This document shows positions 42,988 through 58,300 of a stretch of DNA of 64,000 nucleotides, piece by piece. Every line of letters begins with the position of its first letter. The first letter of the stretch is position 1. Source of the DNA: Siniperca chuatsi (Eukaryota > Chordata > Actinopteri > Centrarchiformes > Sinipercidae); the NCBI RefSeq assembly GCF_020085105.1, contig NC_058046.1, positions 26,544,175-26,608,174 on the forward strand, written 5' to 3'. The position numbers were made by a program, and so were the translations under genes. A model generated the notes under the pieces. The model was given only the letters and a program-made list of their open reading frames with translations, ran no database searches and was not told the origin of the DNA.

Positions 42988-45494
42988 TATATTAGAAAAA
43001 AATAGTTAATTCTTATTGATGGATTGGTGTTAAAGGGAAGGCTGGATTCAACTGGATTACACCAAACCTTTATCTCTGTGAGGAAATTTAATCACAACAG
43101 CCGATTACAGGAAATGTTTCCACATTTACAGAATCTAGTCATCTCGTAATGCTGCTGCATATTGGATTAATAAATGAATGGTGGAAATGATTGCAGAAGT
43201 GGATTTAGAGACATATTTAGTAATGGAAAAACAAACAGACGTTATTTTGGGAATGCTTTATTTGGACAGTCTGGTTTTTTAAATGGACTAACAAAAAGTC
43301 TATGTTCAGCAATATCTGTTTGCTGCATCTGCACAAAAATCTAACCCCAATCCTAAATGTAACCTTGACCCAGACACTGATTTTATAGAGATAGACACCA
43401 TTATATCATTATATGTAGTCATTTGATAGTAAATTGAGTATACAATTATGCAATCCAAAGCCATCAGGGTTTTATTGGTCAAATATATCTAGCTAATTTG
43501 CTTAAATGCCAAAGAGAGCAAAGTACACACACAGTTTTTCTCTTGGCAGCAAAGTTAAATGCTTACACTTAAATAGGCATGTCTCTTTTCAGCTTTGTGA
43601 TCTTTTTTATCAACACACAGCTGGTTAAACATACTGTACTCTTCCAGAGACAGAGTTCCTCTGACCGGATTGTTACAGTGCTCTTGAAATATAAATATAA
43701 AGAAACCAACCAAACAACCTGCAGAAACTGGCTATCTGAGGACGGTTAAGTTTTGGTTGTGGGATTTTGGGTGGGGTTATCTTATCTAGCATCTTATTCA
43801 GAGGCCCTGTTATACTGTAAAATCCAGTTGCCTGAAAAAAGAAAGTGGGATGTACAAGACACTCTGGTCTGCAGAGAAATAAAGGTTGAAATGTTGAAAA
43901 TAGAAAGCAGTTAATGTTATTACCATGTGGTGACACATAATAACTGAGGCTGCTAAAAATAGAAAATGAAAACTAAGACAAAAAGCATGTGCTGTGTAAG
44001 TGGGAAAGCCAGTTTTTTTTTTAAGCCAGTTTGCTTAAAACCTGAATCCTGTCAACAGTGTAGCACTGAAAATAGGAGGGGTGTTATATTTATTTAAAAA
44101 AACTGTTTTAAATGGCTTTAAATTATGCTGGACAGGTCAAAGGGGGCCAAAAAGGTAATTTCAGAAACAGATGGTTGTCACTGTAAACATCTCCTTCCAA
44201 TATTATACCTTATACCTTATTACTGCATACTAATTCACTTAAATGTTACACATTGCATCACAAAATTCAAATGGATCTCAACCAGCAAGTCAACTTCTTC
44301 ACTGCTTCTAATTTCCTTAAAAATTAGCTGTGAAATTTGCTTCTGCACACTGCTTCTGCTGCTGGCTCTCATCACATATGTGTCAGAGAGAAGCACACCT
44401 CTTAAACACACATATGTCTTCATGTGTGTACTGCTAACACACTCTCATACATACCAATGGACACAGACACCAACACATGCAGGGGTCCATTCCTATTTAA
44501 ACATTTCAGTTTTACACAGACACCCCCCCTGCACACACACAGACACATACACACACTTTCCTTTCCCACCCTTCCTCCACCTCTTCCTCTCCTCCTTTTG
44601 TTCTCTCCCTCCCTGAAGAGGAGGGTGAATTGGGCCTTGTTTTCGATATTTAAAATTGGACATTTAAAACTGTAACTAACTGATTTACTCAAGGCGGTTT
44701 TGGGCTGGTAGAGGCAAATTGAAGCTCTTCAGTTTTTGAGGGCTGTGACTGTTTAGAGCTGGTGGGTAAAACCCCAAAAACACAGCTTGTGTCATTTTGA
44801 GAGGCCTAGAAAAACAAGGTATGCGTGTGTCTATGTGTGTGAATGCAGTATTTCACATGGCATGGCTGAAAATCCAACCTCAACATCGTCCTATACACAT
44901 CAAAACAAACATAAGAGCCATGCTCTCAAGTCAGGATTGCATCTATGCTTGTGTTTGATGGAATGTGAGTAAGTGTGTGTTTTCAATGCTTCTTTCTCCT
45001 CAGCTGCACTCAGAGTGCCCTTGAATGGAGGAGGGTTTTCATAGAGAAGACACACCCTTTTTTCCCAAATATGGAAGGCAACATGGGCTCTTAAAGAGAC
45101 AGAAGTGTGTGAGTGTGTGTTTGTGTATGCTGAAACACAAGATCCTAAATAACAGCGCTGCTTGCGACTATAAAGTCCACATTATTACAGTTTTTACAGG
45201 CTTGGCTGTTAAAAGGAGCCGCCGACAGAAACCGTGCCTCATTTCTCTCTGTCAGTTTATCTTCCTCTGTCTATCTCGCTGTTTCAGTCTTCTACGCCTT
45301 CTACCTCCACCCTCCCCACTCTCCCCTATCCCCAACATCTCTATATTTGGAGGTACGTAGGTGAAGCTGTGTCTTGTTTTTCAAACCTCATCTCTGCACA
45401 CTTCTACCATTCACACACATGCACCAAAACAACTGTGACATACTTCCACACACATCTATACACACTGCATCCATCTATATATACATGTAGAACT
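42988..45494 (+). other. ATOSB 5' intron, no gene seen
   Basis: AT-rich, with CA-rich patches near 44400-44560. No conserved frame, RNA or transposon recognised. Confidence 0.4.
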
Positions 45495-45870
45495 TAAACA
45501 ATCGGAAAAAAAGTCGATGAATCAATTAGTCGAAAAGTAGAAAATTAATTAGCAAGTATTTTGATAATTGATTAATCCTTTCAGTCAATTTTCAAGCACA
45601 CATTTCAAACGTTCCCTCTCAAATGTTAGGATTTGATGTTTTATTTGTCTTATATGATAGTATTTTGAATATTTTAGGGTTTGGGACTGTTGACTGTATA
45701 AAAAAGCAATTTGAATATGTCACGTTTGCTCTGGGAAATTATAATAGACATTTTAAAGGCTAAATGATTAGTCAATGAATAAAGAAAATAAACGACAGAC
45801 AATAATATACTGTAATATGAAAGTGTGTAACACAGTAAACTGGTGGTAAGATTCGAATTTTGCTTGTTAA
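45495..45870. repeat. Teleost dispersed repeat (ATTGATTAATC type)
   Basis: Contains GTCGATGAATCAATTAGTCG and TTTTGATAATTGATTAATCC, a sequence style dispersed in many fish genomes. It has no coding potential. The family is not assigned. Confidence 0.5.
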
Positions 45871-46211
45871 AGTGCAATGAGTGATAAGAAAGTGCAGTCT
45901 CAGAAATGTGGATATGCAGTGTATTACATGAAAAACTGTATGTATATTACAAAATTATAAGAATGTGTTCATCCACTTTCTCCAGCTACAAAAAAATTAA
46001 ATGCTCACTTGCCCAATTAGGATGGTACAGTGCAAATTTGGAAGCCAGTATTTACCAGCATTTGGTCTGGTGGCTGCAGGTAACTTCACATCCTCCCTAT
46101 AAATATGTCACTTCTACACTTATCTTCTGAACATAGTAAGCGTCAAAACCATTGTTTCATGATCATGAAATAATGATTTGTTAACTCAAGCTTGTGTTAT
46201 TGTTAGAATGA

Positions 46212-46300
46212 CATAACTATTCAAGTCACATTTATTTAAATAACCCCAAATCACACGTTAAACTTGAAGAGCTTTACAATCTGTGCAACATACGACACCT
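46212..46300. repeat. LINE/SINE tail-like repeat fragment
   Basis: TTCAAGTCACATTTATTTAA and CCCAAATCACACGTTAAACT resemble the 3' tails of dispersed fish retroelements. Short and weak. Confidence 0.35.
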
Positions 46301-46767
46301 TAAATACTTAAACCCTTGATTTGGTGAAGGAAAAGCACCGCACAAGTACATACATGTCCTCTCCATCCTTCTGTATGACAGAGATAACATAGCAAAGCAG
46401 CAGCGACTGGCAAGTGTAAAATTTCCATCTTGTTTTGGAAACAGATACAGGGTGTCACAGATGGAAACTGAGCAGGAGAAAGACGTTGATGTGGAGTCAG
46501 AGAAAGACAGTGACAGACAGTGACAGATAGTGACTCAGACACAGAGAGACAGTGGGCTATCAACAGGTTTGTCTCAAATGTCTCGACCGGCACACATCTG
46601 ATAACAAGTCAGCCCTGGTTTCCTAAATAAGGATAATGCATAACCGGGTAGGTGTGCGTTTGTGTCCGTAACAAGAGGGCCAGGCCGAAGTTGTAGGCTA
46701 AATATGTGTCCTTGACAGCTTCAAGTATGTTTTGTGCACAGTGCTTTAACTTTTGTAATCTCCACCC

Positions 46768-46770
<3 letters not shown>

Positions 46771-46813
<43 letters not shown>
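46771..46813. repeat. (GT)n(GA)n compound microsatellite
   Basis: GT repeats running into GA repeats. Confidence 0.9.
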
Positions 46814-47110
46814 CATACACAAGTGTGTGTGATGCACTTGCTTGCACTGTGTGTACTTTAACTACACCACTCTGTTCAAAATAGTTCTTGCCTAGTCAAC
46901 ACTCTGTTCCTTATTAGCTCACAGATGGCAAAAATACACACATACACACACACACACACATACGCACGCACAGCTGAGGGCTGCTCCTGGTACTCAGCTG
47001 ATAAACTTTTTCACATGCACTTCATACTCTATCTGTTCTCCAGCAGCAGATAAGCCTGCTGCTTTTGTAGACTTGTGTAGGCTATAGGCACTGTGTACAT
47101 TTCATGCTAC

Positions 47111-47114
<4 letters not shown>

Positions 47115-47156
<42 letters not shown>
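47115..47156. repeat. (GT)n microsatellite
   Basis: Perfect GT repeat, 42 bases. Confidence 0.95.
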
Positions 47157-47157
<1 letters not shown>

Positions 47158-47379
47158 CACACTATGGAAAGCGATTTCACCAGTGAAACACTGCGCACAA
47201 AACATGCTTGAGGCTGCCAAGGACACACATTTCACACACAATCAGACAAACACACACACTGTTTGGGGAATGTGCTCTTTGGTCGTTCACTCTTCTTCTG
47301 CAGAACAGGCCAAGCAGGAGCAGGTGGGCGGGGCTTTGGATCCCCACGCCTCCTCCTTACTTTCACTCCCTCCCCCCAG

Positions 47380-48250
<871 letters not shown>

Positions 48251-48372
48251 TGAGTGTCACAACTTCTCCTGCTGTCAAGTCAAATGTACTAATGTTGCTC
48301 CGGTCATATTGTCAGCTGGGCTCGGGTGACTCAACGTCTCCTAAAATGGCCACATGAAAGACAGACAGACGG

Positions 48373-48403
48373 ACGGAGGGAGGGAGGGAGGGAGGGAGGG
48401 AGG
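48373..48403. repeat. (GGAG)n repeat
   Basis: Seven or so GAGG units, G-rich on the plus strand. Confidence 0.85.
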
Positions 48404-51360
48404 AGAGACAGAAAGGGACCCCCTGTCAAACAGCATTCTCAGCAACTATGTCACTGAGCCAGCTTAGTTTAGATTACCATGACTTGCCAGCCTGAGTACT
48501 GTGTGTTAGTGTTTGGTATAACACAGTCTCATCAGCGGTTTATCAGTTTCAATCAACTTAACCTGTCTCCCTCTGTCACTTTCTGTCTTTCTTTGCTACT
48601 TCCTGTCTTCTGTCTTTGTTACACAAACACACTCACACTCACAGAGTCATTCCATCCCCTTGTGCACAACGACATCAGATTTCCAAACTCTAGATGTCTC
48701 CTGTAATCTAATCAACAGGTGATTGTTTGCAGGAGCACTTACCAACTTTTTGTGTTAGAGAATGTGTGCCTAAGTGTGTGTGTGTGTTTATCAGCCTCCA
48801 GGCACAGTACAGGCCTGGGAGTAGCTTGGGTGGGGTTCTGCTAAAAGTTGATGAGACAATCAGGGCATTTGGGAGGCTGCTAACTTCATGCTGATGCTAT
48901 CACACCTCTGTTATAGACTGGGCATAAAGGGCGGACTGAGGACACCAGGAGGGTAGATTGCAGCTGACCAGCTAGAAACAAAAGTTTTCACAAAAGATCC
49001 ATTCAAGTTGATAGCTTATGCCACTGATTGAAAATAAGTTATTTTAGAGAATTAACCCCATCCAAAAGCCAAATGTCCCCTTCAAAACAAACATTAAAGG
49101 TTTGCATGCTGTGCAAAATACTTAATACAACCTTGCTTTTTGGTTACTGTATTGCATTTGTGCACAGTGTCTCGCCGAAGGCTATGCCTGCCTCTGTCAC
49201 TAAACTAATTTTTATATTAGATGGGTTATAGAGACTGTCAAATGTTTGCCATCAGTTGTCCAGGTTGACATTTTTGATTCACTTTTTGAAACTTCTCTCT
49301 GCATTGGACTGAATGAATGCAAATATGGAAGAAATTAAAAGAGAACATGTCATACTAGTGTCCAAGGCATATAACCTAGTCCTGAGCAATCCAGCTTGGC
49401 AATCTAAAAATGATTCACAATTGTTTACTGTGATCAAAGTACTCCCTAAAGGGGAGGAAAAACGTGTAAATGGGTAAAATTTCCCTCAGGAGACACATGT
49501 TTTACTTTGTTTAAGTTTGCAACTCAATTGTCAATGGGTGTTGTGGATTTAAAGTACTACATATCTGTATATTACCAACAAAATGTTTGTATTATTATAA
49601 AAGAATAGCATCTCTAAACAAGTAAGGGAGCAGACAAGTCCTTGTAAATTCAGCCAGCTGTAAATTGAGCAGCTGTTTTCCTCCCATAAACAATTTCTCA
49701 AAGGTGGAGTGTAGCAATTGAGAGCATTCGGTAAAAAATGTGAATTATGCAGTGGCTTTATTTGTTGCACTTCTGATGAGGATTTTAAACAAACCCAAGT
49801 TAAGAGTAATTGAAAATGTTTGTTGTATTCCCTCTTTGCCACGTTTTTTTTTAAATTGAGTGATAGGGTTAAATGTTGTATGCTTTTGTGCGTCTGTGTT
49901 TGTGTGTGTACACATGCATATGTCATCCGGGTGTTGTGATGAATGTTTGGTGGAACTAATAACCCAGTGTGTGTGTAAGTCATTTGCTTCATGTAGATCA
50001 GCACCTAGCCTTTTGCCACCACCTCTCTCATGATGGTGAAATTAAACACCTCTGGGCCTCCTGATGTGATAAGTCATCTGACCCAAGACTGTTGCCCTTT
50101 GACCTCATGACCACAGTCTTCCCTGGCTTAAAGGGTGCTCACACACTCGCACACAATGGTGCTTATGTGCAGACGTGTATGCATTCTTATGAAGACGCAG
50201 ACTGCACATATTTCAACAAACCTCAGCAGCTAAATATCCTCCTTGAAGAACATGGCCACCTCCTGAACAAAATGTTTGAGATCCACAACAAGCATGTCTC
50301 AAGTCAAAGGTACTGAACCATTTGACCTCAGTCCGTCTACATGGCATGATGTGAGTAAATGCGCTAGTGTTATTTGATGCTGTTGCTTAGGTTGGGATGC
50401 CCTTGTGAACTTTGAGTTTATACAATAACATTTAGTAGCCATATCAGGTTTTAGACTGCAAACAAAATCTCCAAGTAAAAACTGATTCCTGAACAGTTAC
50501 CTTAATGTAACCTTTGTTAGAATTTCCCTTATTTCCTGCTGTGGATCCCAGCAGTTAATAAATACATATAAATTCTCCCTTTCACTGTCTCATCTAATTT
50601 ACCTATTGTTGTCCATAGCTTATTTCTATTGGAAAATCATTCCCCTGGTTTGATTATGGGCTAATTCCATTTGAATATTTTTTTGTAAACATGACTCTCA
50701 TTTTGATCCAGATATAGGCCTGGGCCAAGACAAACTGTACCTCTTTTTAATGCATGTTGTCTTGTTCCTTGTCACCACTTTACTGAAATCTCGATCTCAT
50801 TGGGTTTCTGTGCCCAAGCAGCCTCTGTTGTTGTTGTTCACCTTTTTTCTCATTTGTCTTTGTTTCACCCACAGACATTGCATTTCCTCCTCTGTACATG
50901 CAAATAAAACAAACCTAAAATGTGACTGAGTAAAACAGGACTAGCTTGGGTTAATTAATTAGTTATATGTGAGTTTTTTTTTCCCAACCAAAAATATTTT
51001 TGAACCTTTTAATTATAGCTACAATGTTAGGTCTGATTATTTTACAATCATATACATTTCACTGTGCAGCCCTGCTTTCCACTGGACCATTTGCAAGGAT
51101 GACTAATCATAGGAGGGTTCTGGTGTCTCAAAAGGATTTTTTTTTTTCTGACAAGGTTCACTGATAAAGGGTTGCCATTTGGTACATTTTAATTTTCAGG
51201 CTATGAGCTAACAAGTCTCAACTACTGGTTTATATACTGTAGTCATGAACACTGAGTTGGCCCTGACACTGGGGAGGTGTACCTGCTCCTGCTTTATTTA
51301 TACCTTTCTCAAGGTCCTTTGGCTGAGCTGTAATCTCTCTCTGTAACCTCTCTCTTTCTC

Positions 51361-51368
<8 letters not shown>
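48404..51368 (+). other. ATOSB 5' intron, no gene seen
   Basis: No conserved frame or repeat family recognised in this stretch. Confidence 0.4.

Positions 51369-51443
<75 letters not shown>
51369..51443. repeat. (CT)n microsatellite, 75 bp
   Basis: Perfect CT repeat. Confidence 0.95.
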
Positions 51444-51444
<1 letters not shown>

Positions 51445-51788
51445 GCTGCTTCCTTCTTGTCAGATGTTTCTCATTCCTTTGTCTGTCATGTCACCATTCC
51501 CACTCCCACTCTGTCTCTTGAATGAGTGCTTGCTGCTCCACTTCCAGAGATGCTGCAGATGTTACATCAAGATTTCACCTGGCCTGCCAGTGATGTGTAA
51601 CATCTTTATGCTTCATGTCAGCAGTGTTCAATCAAGGAATTGTGAGATGAATTTTGAGGATAATGATTTCTTAAGCTATTAATAATAGCTTTTAAAGGGA
51701 AAATATAATAAATAAATACATTTGTGTCATTTAGCCATACAAATTGGTCTTCTTAGGCAGCAAAAAGTGTGTGTGTGTGTATATGTAA

Positions 51789-51811
51789 ATATATATATAT
51801 ATATATATATA
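51789..51811. repeat. (AT)n microsatellite
   Basis: Short perfect AT repeat. Confidence 0.85.
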
Positions 51812-53815
51812 GAGGTGAATATGGGAACAGGTGGGAAGGTGTGAGTGTATTAAAACCACTATTGTGTTCAGCGATGCAGTAATAGAGTTCTTAAGTCGTC
51901 AAGTTTGAGCTGGCACATGCGCCCAGCAACCTGAAGCCTTTCTTGGGGTGAAGCCAGAGTGTTTCTACTCCTCTGTTGGCTCCTGGATCAAGCCTGAAAA
52001 GGGTTGGGAAGCCTCTGCCAGCCTCTGGCTCAGCTAGTTCAAAATAAGGTCAGAAATCAAGTGGGACCTAGCAGAGAACCTTTGGGTACTCCCAGTGAGC
52101 TCTGACATATGCAATGACTATATCTATATCACCCTGGAGGCTCCACCTGTCTTTGTGGGTGGGTGGGGGCAAATTGAACTCACAAACGTAAGTCATGCTG
52201 CCTGTCTTTTGTCATTTGACTTGCTAATGAAATTAACCAGATATCCCTGTTTGATTGGAACAGTCCTGGTTTGGCCCCACCCCAAGGAATCTCAACAAAA
52301 AAATCAAATGCCCTGGTTTACAGCATTTGTCTTCCAAATGTCCTGGTTTGGCCAGCAGTTGATATGTGACTCGTAAATGGTTTCTGTTTTTACGAGTTTA
52401 CGAAAGACTGTATTGTCCTGAATGAATGGAGAATTTGGTTTGGGAAAAGATATGAAACACAAGACATGCTCATATAAACACTATTTGTCAGCCAAGCAAT
52501 TTAAATACCTGCCGCAGGTTACCTAGAGTGCAGCTAGTTTAATCATTTCATATTGTGTACATAATTGTATAGCAATTTGGGGTTTTATTCACCATTCCTT
52601 ACAGTTCCACCAGTGGATGCATTTCCGGTGTGTTTCAGTCTAGTGTGAAATACCCACGAACAACTCTCATTATCTACATTTCCTTTTTCTAACCAGTTTT
52701 TTATTTCCTCTTGCTTGATCTCTAGTCGTATGTCATCACTTTTGTGTATATAATGGATCTCTTCATGCGTCATCACTGTTTTGTCATGATGATTCAAAAG
52801 GAAATGCTATTAAGTGAAGTAACTGGTTGCTGAAATGAAGGTCCAAATTGGAACCAACTGTATATCTGTTCTTTACTGATTTATGTGGGTGCTGTCAGGG
52901 TGTTAGTCATATTCGCTTTCTTGGCTCCTCCAATTGTCACATTTTACATTTCAAGCTTTGGATCAAATGTGTAAGCACTTCAATCAAATTATTTTGCCTG
53001 CTTTTGGTTAACAAAATGAAGGCCACAGTGTGTTGAAATTTTTGGGTGGCTGTGCAGACCTCATGGAGACAGCCATTTTGTTGTGTATGTAGATATTTTC
53101 TCGGAGGAGCATCTTTGCCGGTCTCCCCCTGCACCCCAGCACCCCCCATCGTCCACCCTCTCCCCTCTCTCTCTGCTTCTCTTTCTCCCTCTTTGTGGCC
53201 AAGCACAAAGGAGCTGTTATCCTTGGGCTACTGGTTGCCACGGCAACAGCTCACTGTGACTTCCCCCCTCCGCATTCCCAAGTTTTGGTCCAAGTGGGTC
53301 GGGAAACGTCCCACTTCTCTTGGTCTAGCACCATTTATTGCCAAGTTAGAACTGGAAATATCAACTCTCTACTCCATGAGTGACACCCTCCATGTTTGAT
53401 CCTCCACCCAGAGTGTTTGTACAAAAATTGATATGGAAAATTAAAGGCAATGAAAGTAATATTTCTCCCTCAGTTGACTTGTTGAGTACTGAAATGATAA
53501 GGGAACTGATTATTTGATTGATTTGTCTTTTGTGTTGTTCTTCTCAAGTTTAGTATTTTTTAAATATTGACTTCCTAACTTTTTTCTTTGCGCAATATGT
53601 GTGCCTTTGTCTGCAGTGTATGTCTGTTCAAGTATACACAGGTATGAGGACGTATGTGTGTTTCTGTATCTTTCTTTGGTTTAATTTTGAGTGTGTACAT
53701 TGATATATCTGTCATAATGTGTGTGTGTGTGTTTTCAGGAGGAATAGTCTCATCTAATGGTAAAGTAAAAGCAACTGACTGACCACTGATTAGATTTGTC
53801 TTATTGTCTCTGCAG
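51812..53815 (+). other. ATOSB 5' intron, last part
   Basis: No transposon or RNA recognised. Segments near 53070-53390 are GC-richer but carry no conserved protein and no good splice pair that I can defend. Confidence 0.35.
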
Positions 53816-54002
53816 GGATTCTGGGTGGAATGACCCTGTCATGATGCCACAGTCGTGCCACACCCTATGCCCAGGTGAACAAGGAGGGCGTGTCTGGCTA
53901 TCAGCCAATCACAGAGGGAGCCCCAATAGAGTTACTTCTGATTCCAGTTCAGAGACATTTCCTCTCAAGAGCCTCCTGCATCACTGACACTCCGCCTCTC
54001 TG
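53816..54002 (+). other. Probable noncoding ATOSB exon
   Basis: Preceded by a pyrimidine tract and CTGCAG acceptor, and followed by the strong donor CTCTG|GTAAGT. It is 187 bases and GC-richer than its surroundings. Its short frame has no family match, so it is likely 5' UTR. Confidence 0.5.
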
Positions 54003-54277
54003 GTAAGTTTTAGCCTTCAGGATGATGATTTATTATTTCAGACCATTCTAAATGTCTTTCTAAAGCAAACAAATGTAAATGCAATTCATGTGTATTGACC
54101 AATTGGTTGCCTGACCAAGCTTGTATGTAACTTCTAATGGTTAAAACAAATCAAAACTTTTTTCATTCTTGGAAATATATCCAAGGTGTTCATACATAAA
54201 CACACTGTAGTAACTTTGAATCATAAATTATGATATCTACTCTATCATGGTGTCATTTGATTGTATTTTCTCCTAAG

Positions 54278-54491
54278 GTCGTAGCTCCAGTGCCCACCTC
54301 CTTCACTCCTGCTTCCTCTGGAGTCTTTACAGTTTCCTGGTTACCTATCTTGGGATGTTGGCGTCGTTTCATGGCAGCTGCCATGGAGATAGACAGGTTC
54401 CTTTAGTAAGCCATTTTAGACACAACTTCCAGATGTTGTGCCAGATGCAGGTTGTCCACACAGGCCGAATTAGACAAGGACGGGCACAGAG
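54278..54491 (+). other. Probable second noncoding ATOSB exon
   Basis: Acceptor TCTCCTAAG at 54277 and donor CAGAG|GTGAGA at 54491. No conserved protein. It fits a 5' UTR exon before the coding exon whose acceptor is at 55222. Confidence 0.45.
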
Positions 54492-55394
54492 GTGAGATGC
54501 TGATCTTGGGCATTGTTTTCAATATATTATTCAGTTAGACATGAGACAATTAGGCTTATGCCTTTCCTAAATTGCATTATGTATTTTGGCCCATAAATGC
54601 AATTGAAGAGCTGTATTTTCATACAGTTTTAAAGCTGAAGGGTCCGGAGTAGTATTTATATTTTATGTTCAATCTATAAATATAAGTACCTGAGTTCCTC
54701 TCTGCTTTTGTGGCCAGAATATTTTCTCAGGGCAGAAAAGGTGTATTACCTACACCTTGTTCAGATAACAACATGACATTGAAGTCATGACATTACAGTC
54801 ATCTAATTTTAAGTCTCAAGGCAGTGTGTCAAAACCAACAATCAGAGGCATACCATTCCTTTGCAGTCACAATAAAGAAAGCAGCAAAAAGGGATTCAAC
54901 ACCCCAGCTTTAACTACTTTTTCTTAAGCTGGGATCTTGTTTATCATATTGTTCTGAATGTTTTCTGAGGTAAAAATAGAAAGGGTGTGTTCGCCACACA
55001 CCTGGCTGAAATGTCAGAGTGTCATCATCATGCATGTACCAGACGTGAGTGGTGTGAATTGACACACTGTTTATAATGGATATGTTATGTTTATTGCCTG
55101 ATGTGATTCGTGCTGTTTGTTTATGGCAGTCAGTCAGTACTCTGTAAAAGAGAGGAAAACCTGCATATGAAACCTGCTTTATGAAAATCTGTCCTGAATA
55201 GTATATATTTTGTTCCTTTCAGGTGCTGTGTGGCTCATCTTCCTGATTCACACTGTTTGACAACATCCCAACAGGAACTATAGGACTTCCTATTCCTGTG
55301 GAACATCTTACTCTGCCTCCTGGCACTTGTGAGGACCTACTTGACCCTCTTGCACAAAAGTTAGTCAAGACTCTTATCCTCCAGCATAGAAACC

Positions 55395-58300
55395 ATGCGG
55401 CACATTCACGTGGAGTTAGCCCACAAAAAGGCTCCATTAGAGCTTCCAGCCCAGGAGGGGGACCTGCCTCCACCCACAGCCCCAACACAGGGCCTAGACC
55501 CTGGGGTCAGACCGGGGGCGCCCAGGCACTTTGGACAGGAGGAGTTGCGGCTCCAAAAGGTCTACCAGCTCTCCATTTTCTCCCAGTTGGGGGGATTTTC
55601 TACCTCCACAGAATCCCACACTGATACCCAACAGAGGTCTGTCCGGTTGGGCGTGAAAAGGGGTTTAGAGGAGCCCCAGTTGATGCATAAGCGCCCCCAT
55701 CTGGGGGACTCCTCAGACAAGGAGGCATTGGAGGGAGGAGTGCTGTGTGGGCCAGCCCCAGCTCAAGGTGTTGGGATGGGGTTAGCGATTGGCCCTAGTG
55801 GGCCTGGTTCTGTATACTCTTACACACAGATGGAGCACAGAGACTCTGAGGGGGGACTGTCACCCAGGTCTCCACCCCTCTCCCCAAGCCACAACCCCTC
55901 CCGACGCCCAACTCAGCACAATCATGACAGGCCCATTCCTGATGTATTTGCTCCACTCTCACCTAAATCACCCCCAATGTGTGATCCACACGGGCATCTC
56001 TGTGACCAGGGCCATTCCCTCGGAAGCTCAGCCAGGACTGAGCCACCTAGTGGGGGCCACACACCCACCTACTCACTAGGTAGCCCTGGAAATGAGAGCT
56101 GTAGTAATGGCTCATCTGGAGGCCAGCCCAGCCCCCACTTATATGAAATGTCCACGTATGAAACTCCCAACCCTGCCAGCCCCACCAGCCCTCCAGGACC
56201 TTTCTCCCCCCCACACCACACAGAGCTGCAGGAACCAGGGGAGGCCACCGAATGGGATGTTGGACTTGAATCCTCCCCACCTGAGCGTAGTGCCACCCAG
56301 GCTGCATCCTCTGCCTCTAATGGCCTGGCTTCCTGGGAGAAAACTCCCAGTAGTAATGGCCACCGTCTATCCTCCGGAGGGCACTGGCCAGCCAAAAAGA
56401 GGCTGCTGTCCCCGAGTGACACAGGGGAGTCATGTTCAGAAGATGAGGGACCCTCCACATCCAAGAGAAGCAGGTTGTCATTGTTGGCTCCAGGACTTGG
56501 CCCAGCCTCATGTCGCAGCACTGATGCTAAAGCTGCCCCTTACTGGAACCACCTGCTGCCCTCTGCATGGGACCGGCCTAAGGTCAGCACACTCACATAC
56601 ATACACAAACAAACACACATCATACATCGCTCTCAGAAATTTGCTTTGAGTAATCTAATTTATCAAAACAACTATATCAGCCTATAGTTCCAACTACTGT
56701 ACTAGCTAATAGCTAACATTAGATCAAAAAGTTACATTTAAATTTCACATTGACACCCTTGTCAGCAAGCTACAACAAAAAATTGGATATTTGTACAGAA
56801 ACAGAGCTAATTTTCCAATGTTCAGTAGGAAGTGGATAACTGAGGCTGTCTTCTTGTCAATCTTGGACTATGGTGATGTTATCTAATGACACGCCTCTGC
56901 CTCCACTCTTAAACCGCTAGATTCAGTTTATCTCTCCACCCTAAGATTTATTACCGGTGACAGTTATTCTACTCATCATTCCATCTTGTATGAAAAGGTT
57001 GGGTGGGCATCTCTAACAGTAAGACGTGACAGGCATTGGTTTCTATTTATTTATAAAGTTAATAAATGTAAAGTTAATAAAACTTGCCACAATATATCAC
57101 TTCCTTATTAAACCGGTCCTACAGTCATTATTTGCCTCGATCTAGTGATTGGTTAAAGCTTGATGTCCCGCATGCAAACACAAAATTTGGGAAAACTACT
57201 TTTGGTTTTTGTGCTGCACACACTTGGAACATTTTACAACACTAAAACTCAGCACATTTGTACGTATAGGTCAATTTAAAACCATGATTACAAAGTACTC
57301 CGCACTTGAATGTAATTGTTTTTAACTGTGTTCTGTTACTGTTACAACACTGAAAATGAGGGCATGCCCTCAATTATTCCTCGAGATTTAAATAAAGGTT
57401 GAATGGAAAAAAATGAGCTCTTATAAAACTAATAAAAAGACAGTAACACCCAAGGTGAATGGGTAACTACTTCACAAGTTAGCTTAGCACACAGTGAACA
57501 GTGGCAAAGTTGTCAGTTGTGATCAGATTTTTAAAGATATTCTTATGATCCTAATATTATTCATATCATACTTAACAGCTGAGGAAAACTTGATTTTTTT
57601 TAATGACTAGATTATACAGTTTTCCAACCCTAATTAGCTACCACTAGAAAGAAGCTCTAGATTATTTTATTGCAGCGTACATTAAAAAACAGCATGTGTA
57701 CATTTGCATGCAAATACTGTGCTTTTAGACCAAAAAACATTCAGTCCACCGCATGCGGAGGCATCTAAAACTTTGAATAAGGGATAAGGAATAGCTGTTT
57801 AAAGTCAGTGGTCGATGGTAAGACATCTGTTAACCTTGACAGTCCTGGAAAAGAGGCTGAGGCATAAATAAAGAGAAACTAAGAGAACGAGTAAAAGTGA
57901 AAGAATGAAGTGATGGCTGGCCCATTATCACACAATGCTGGAACAGGCTGAGTAGCTCCAGAATAAAGCCCATTGAGGGAGGGTCCATTGTTCCCCCACA
58001 TGAGTGTGCTGTGTCTCTCATACACATGCACACTCACACACACACATGCATACATCCTGCTTAAAAATGGTTCTGGAAGTGAATTGGCCATTTTTGAACA
58101 TTAGGAGGCCAGAAAGAGCTTTGAGTGTGTGGGTTTGTTGGGTGGGGAGTGTGCTAATGGTGACAATAGGGTTCACTAGTTAGGTTTCATACAGTGGTGG
58201 GATCGTTGTGACTAGAGGTGTTTAGTCTAAGTGTGAGGGAAGCACAGGGAGAAACAGATAGATGTAAGAAAGGCTCAAGGACGCAAATAAAGGACGGAGA

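Noticed and set aside
53046..53399. 117-codon frame rich in Pro and Ser in the ATOSB 5' intron
   Set aside because: No homology to the ATOSB N-terminus and no convincing acceptor/donor pair around it.
55219..56521. Minus-strand frames opposite the large ATOSB exon
   Set aside because: Shadows of the Pro/Ser-rich sense frame; the sense frame joins correctly to six further conserved exons.
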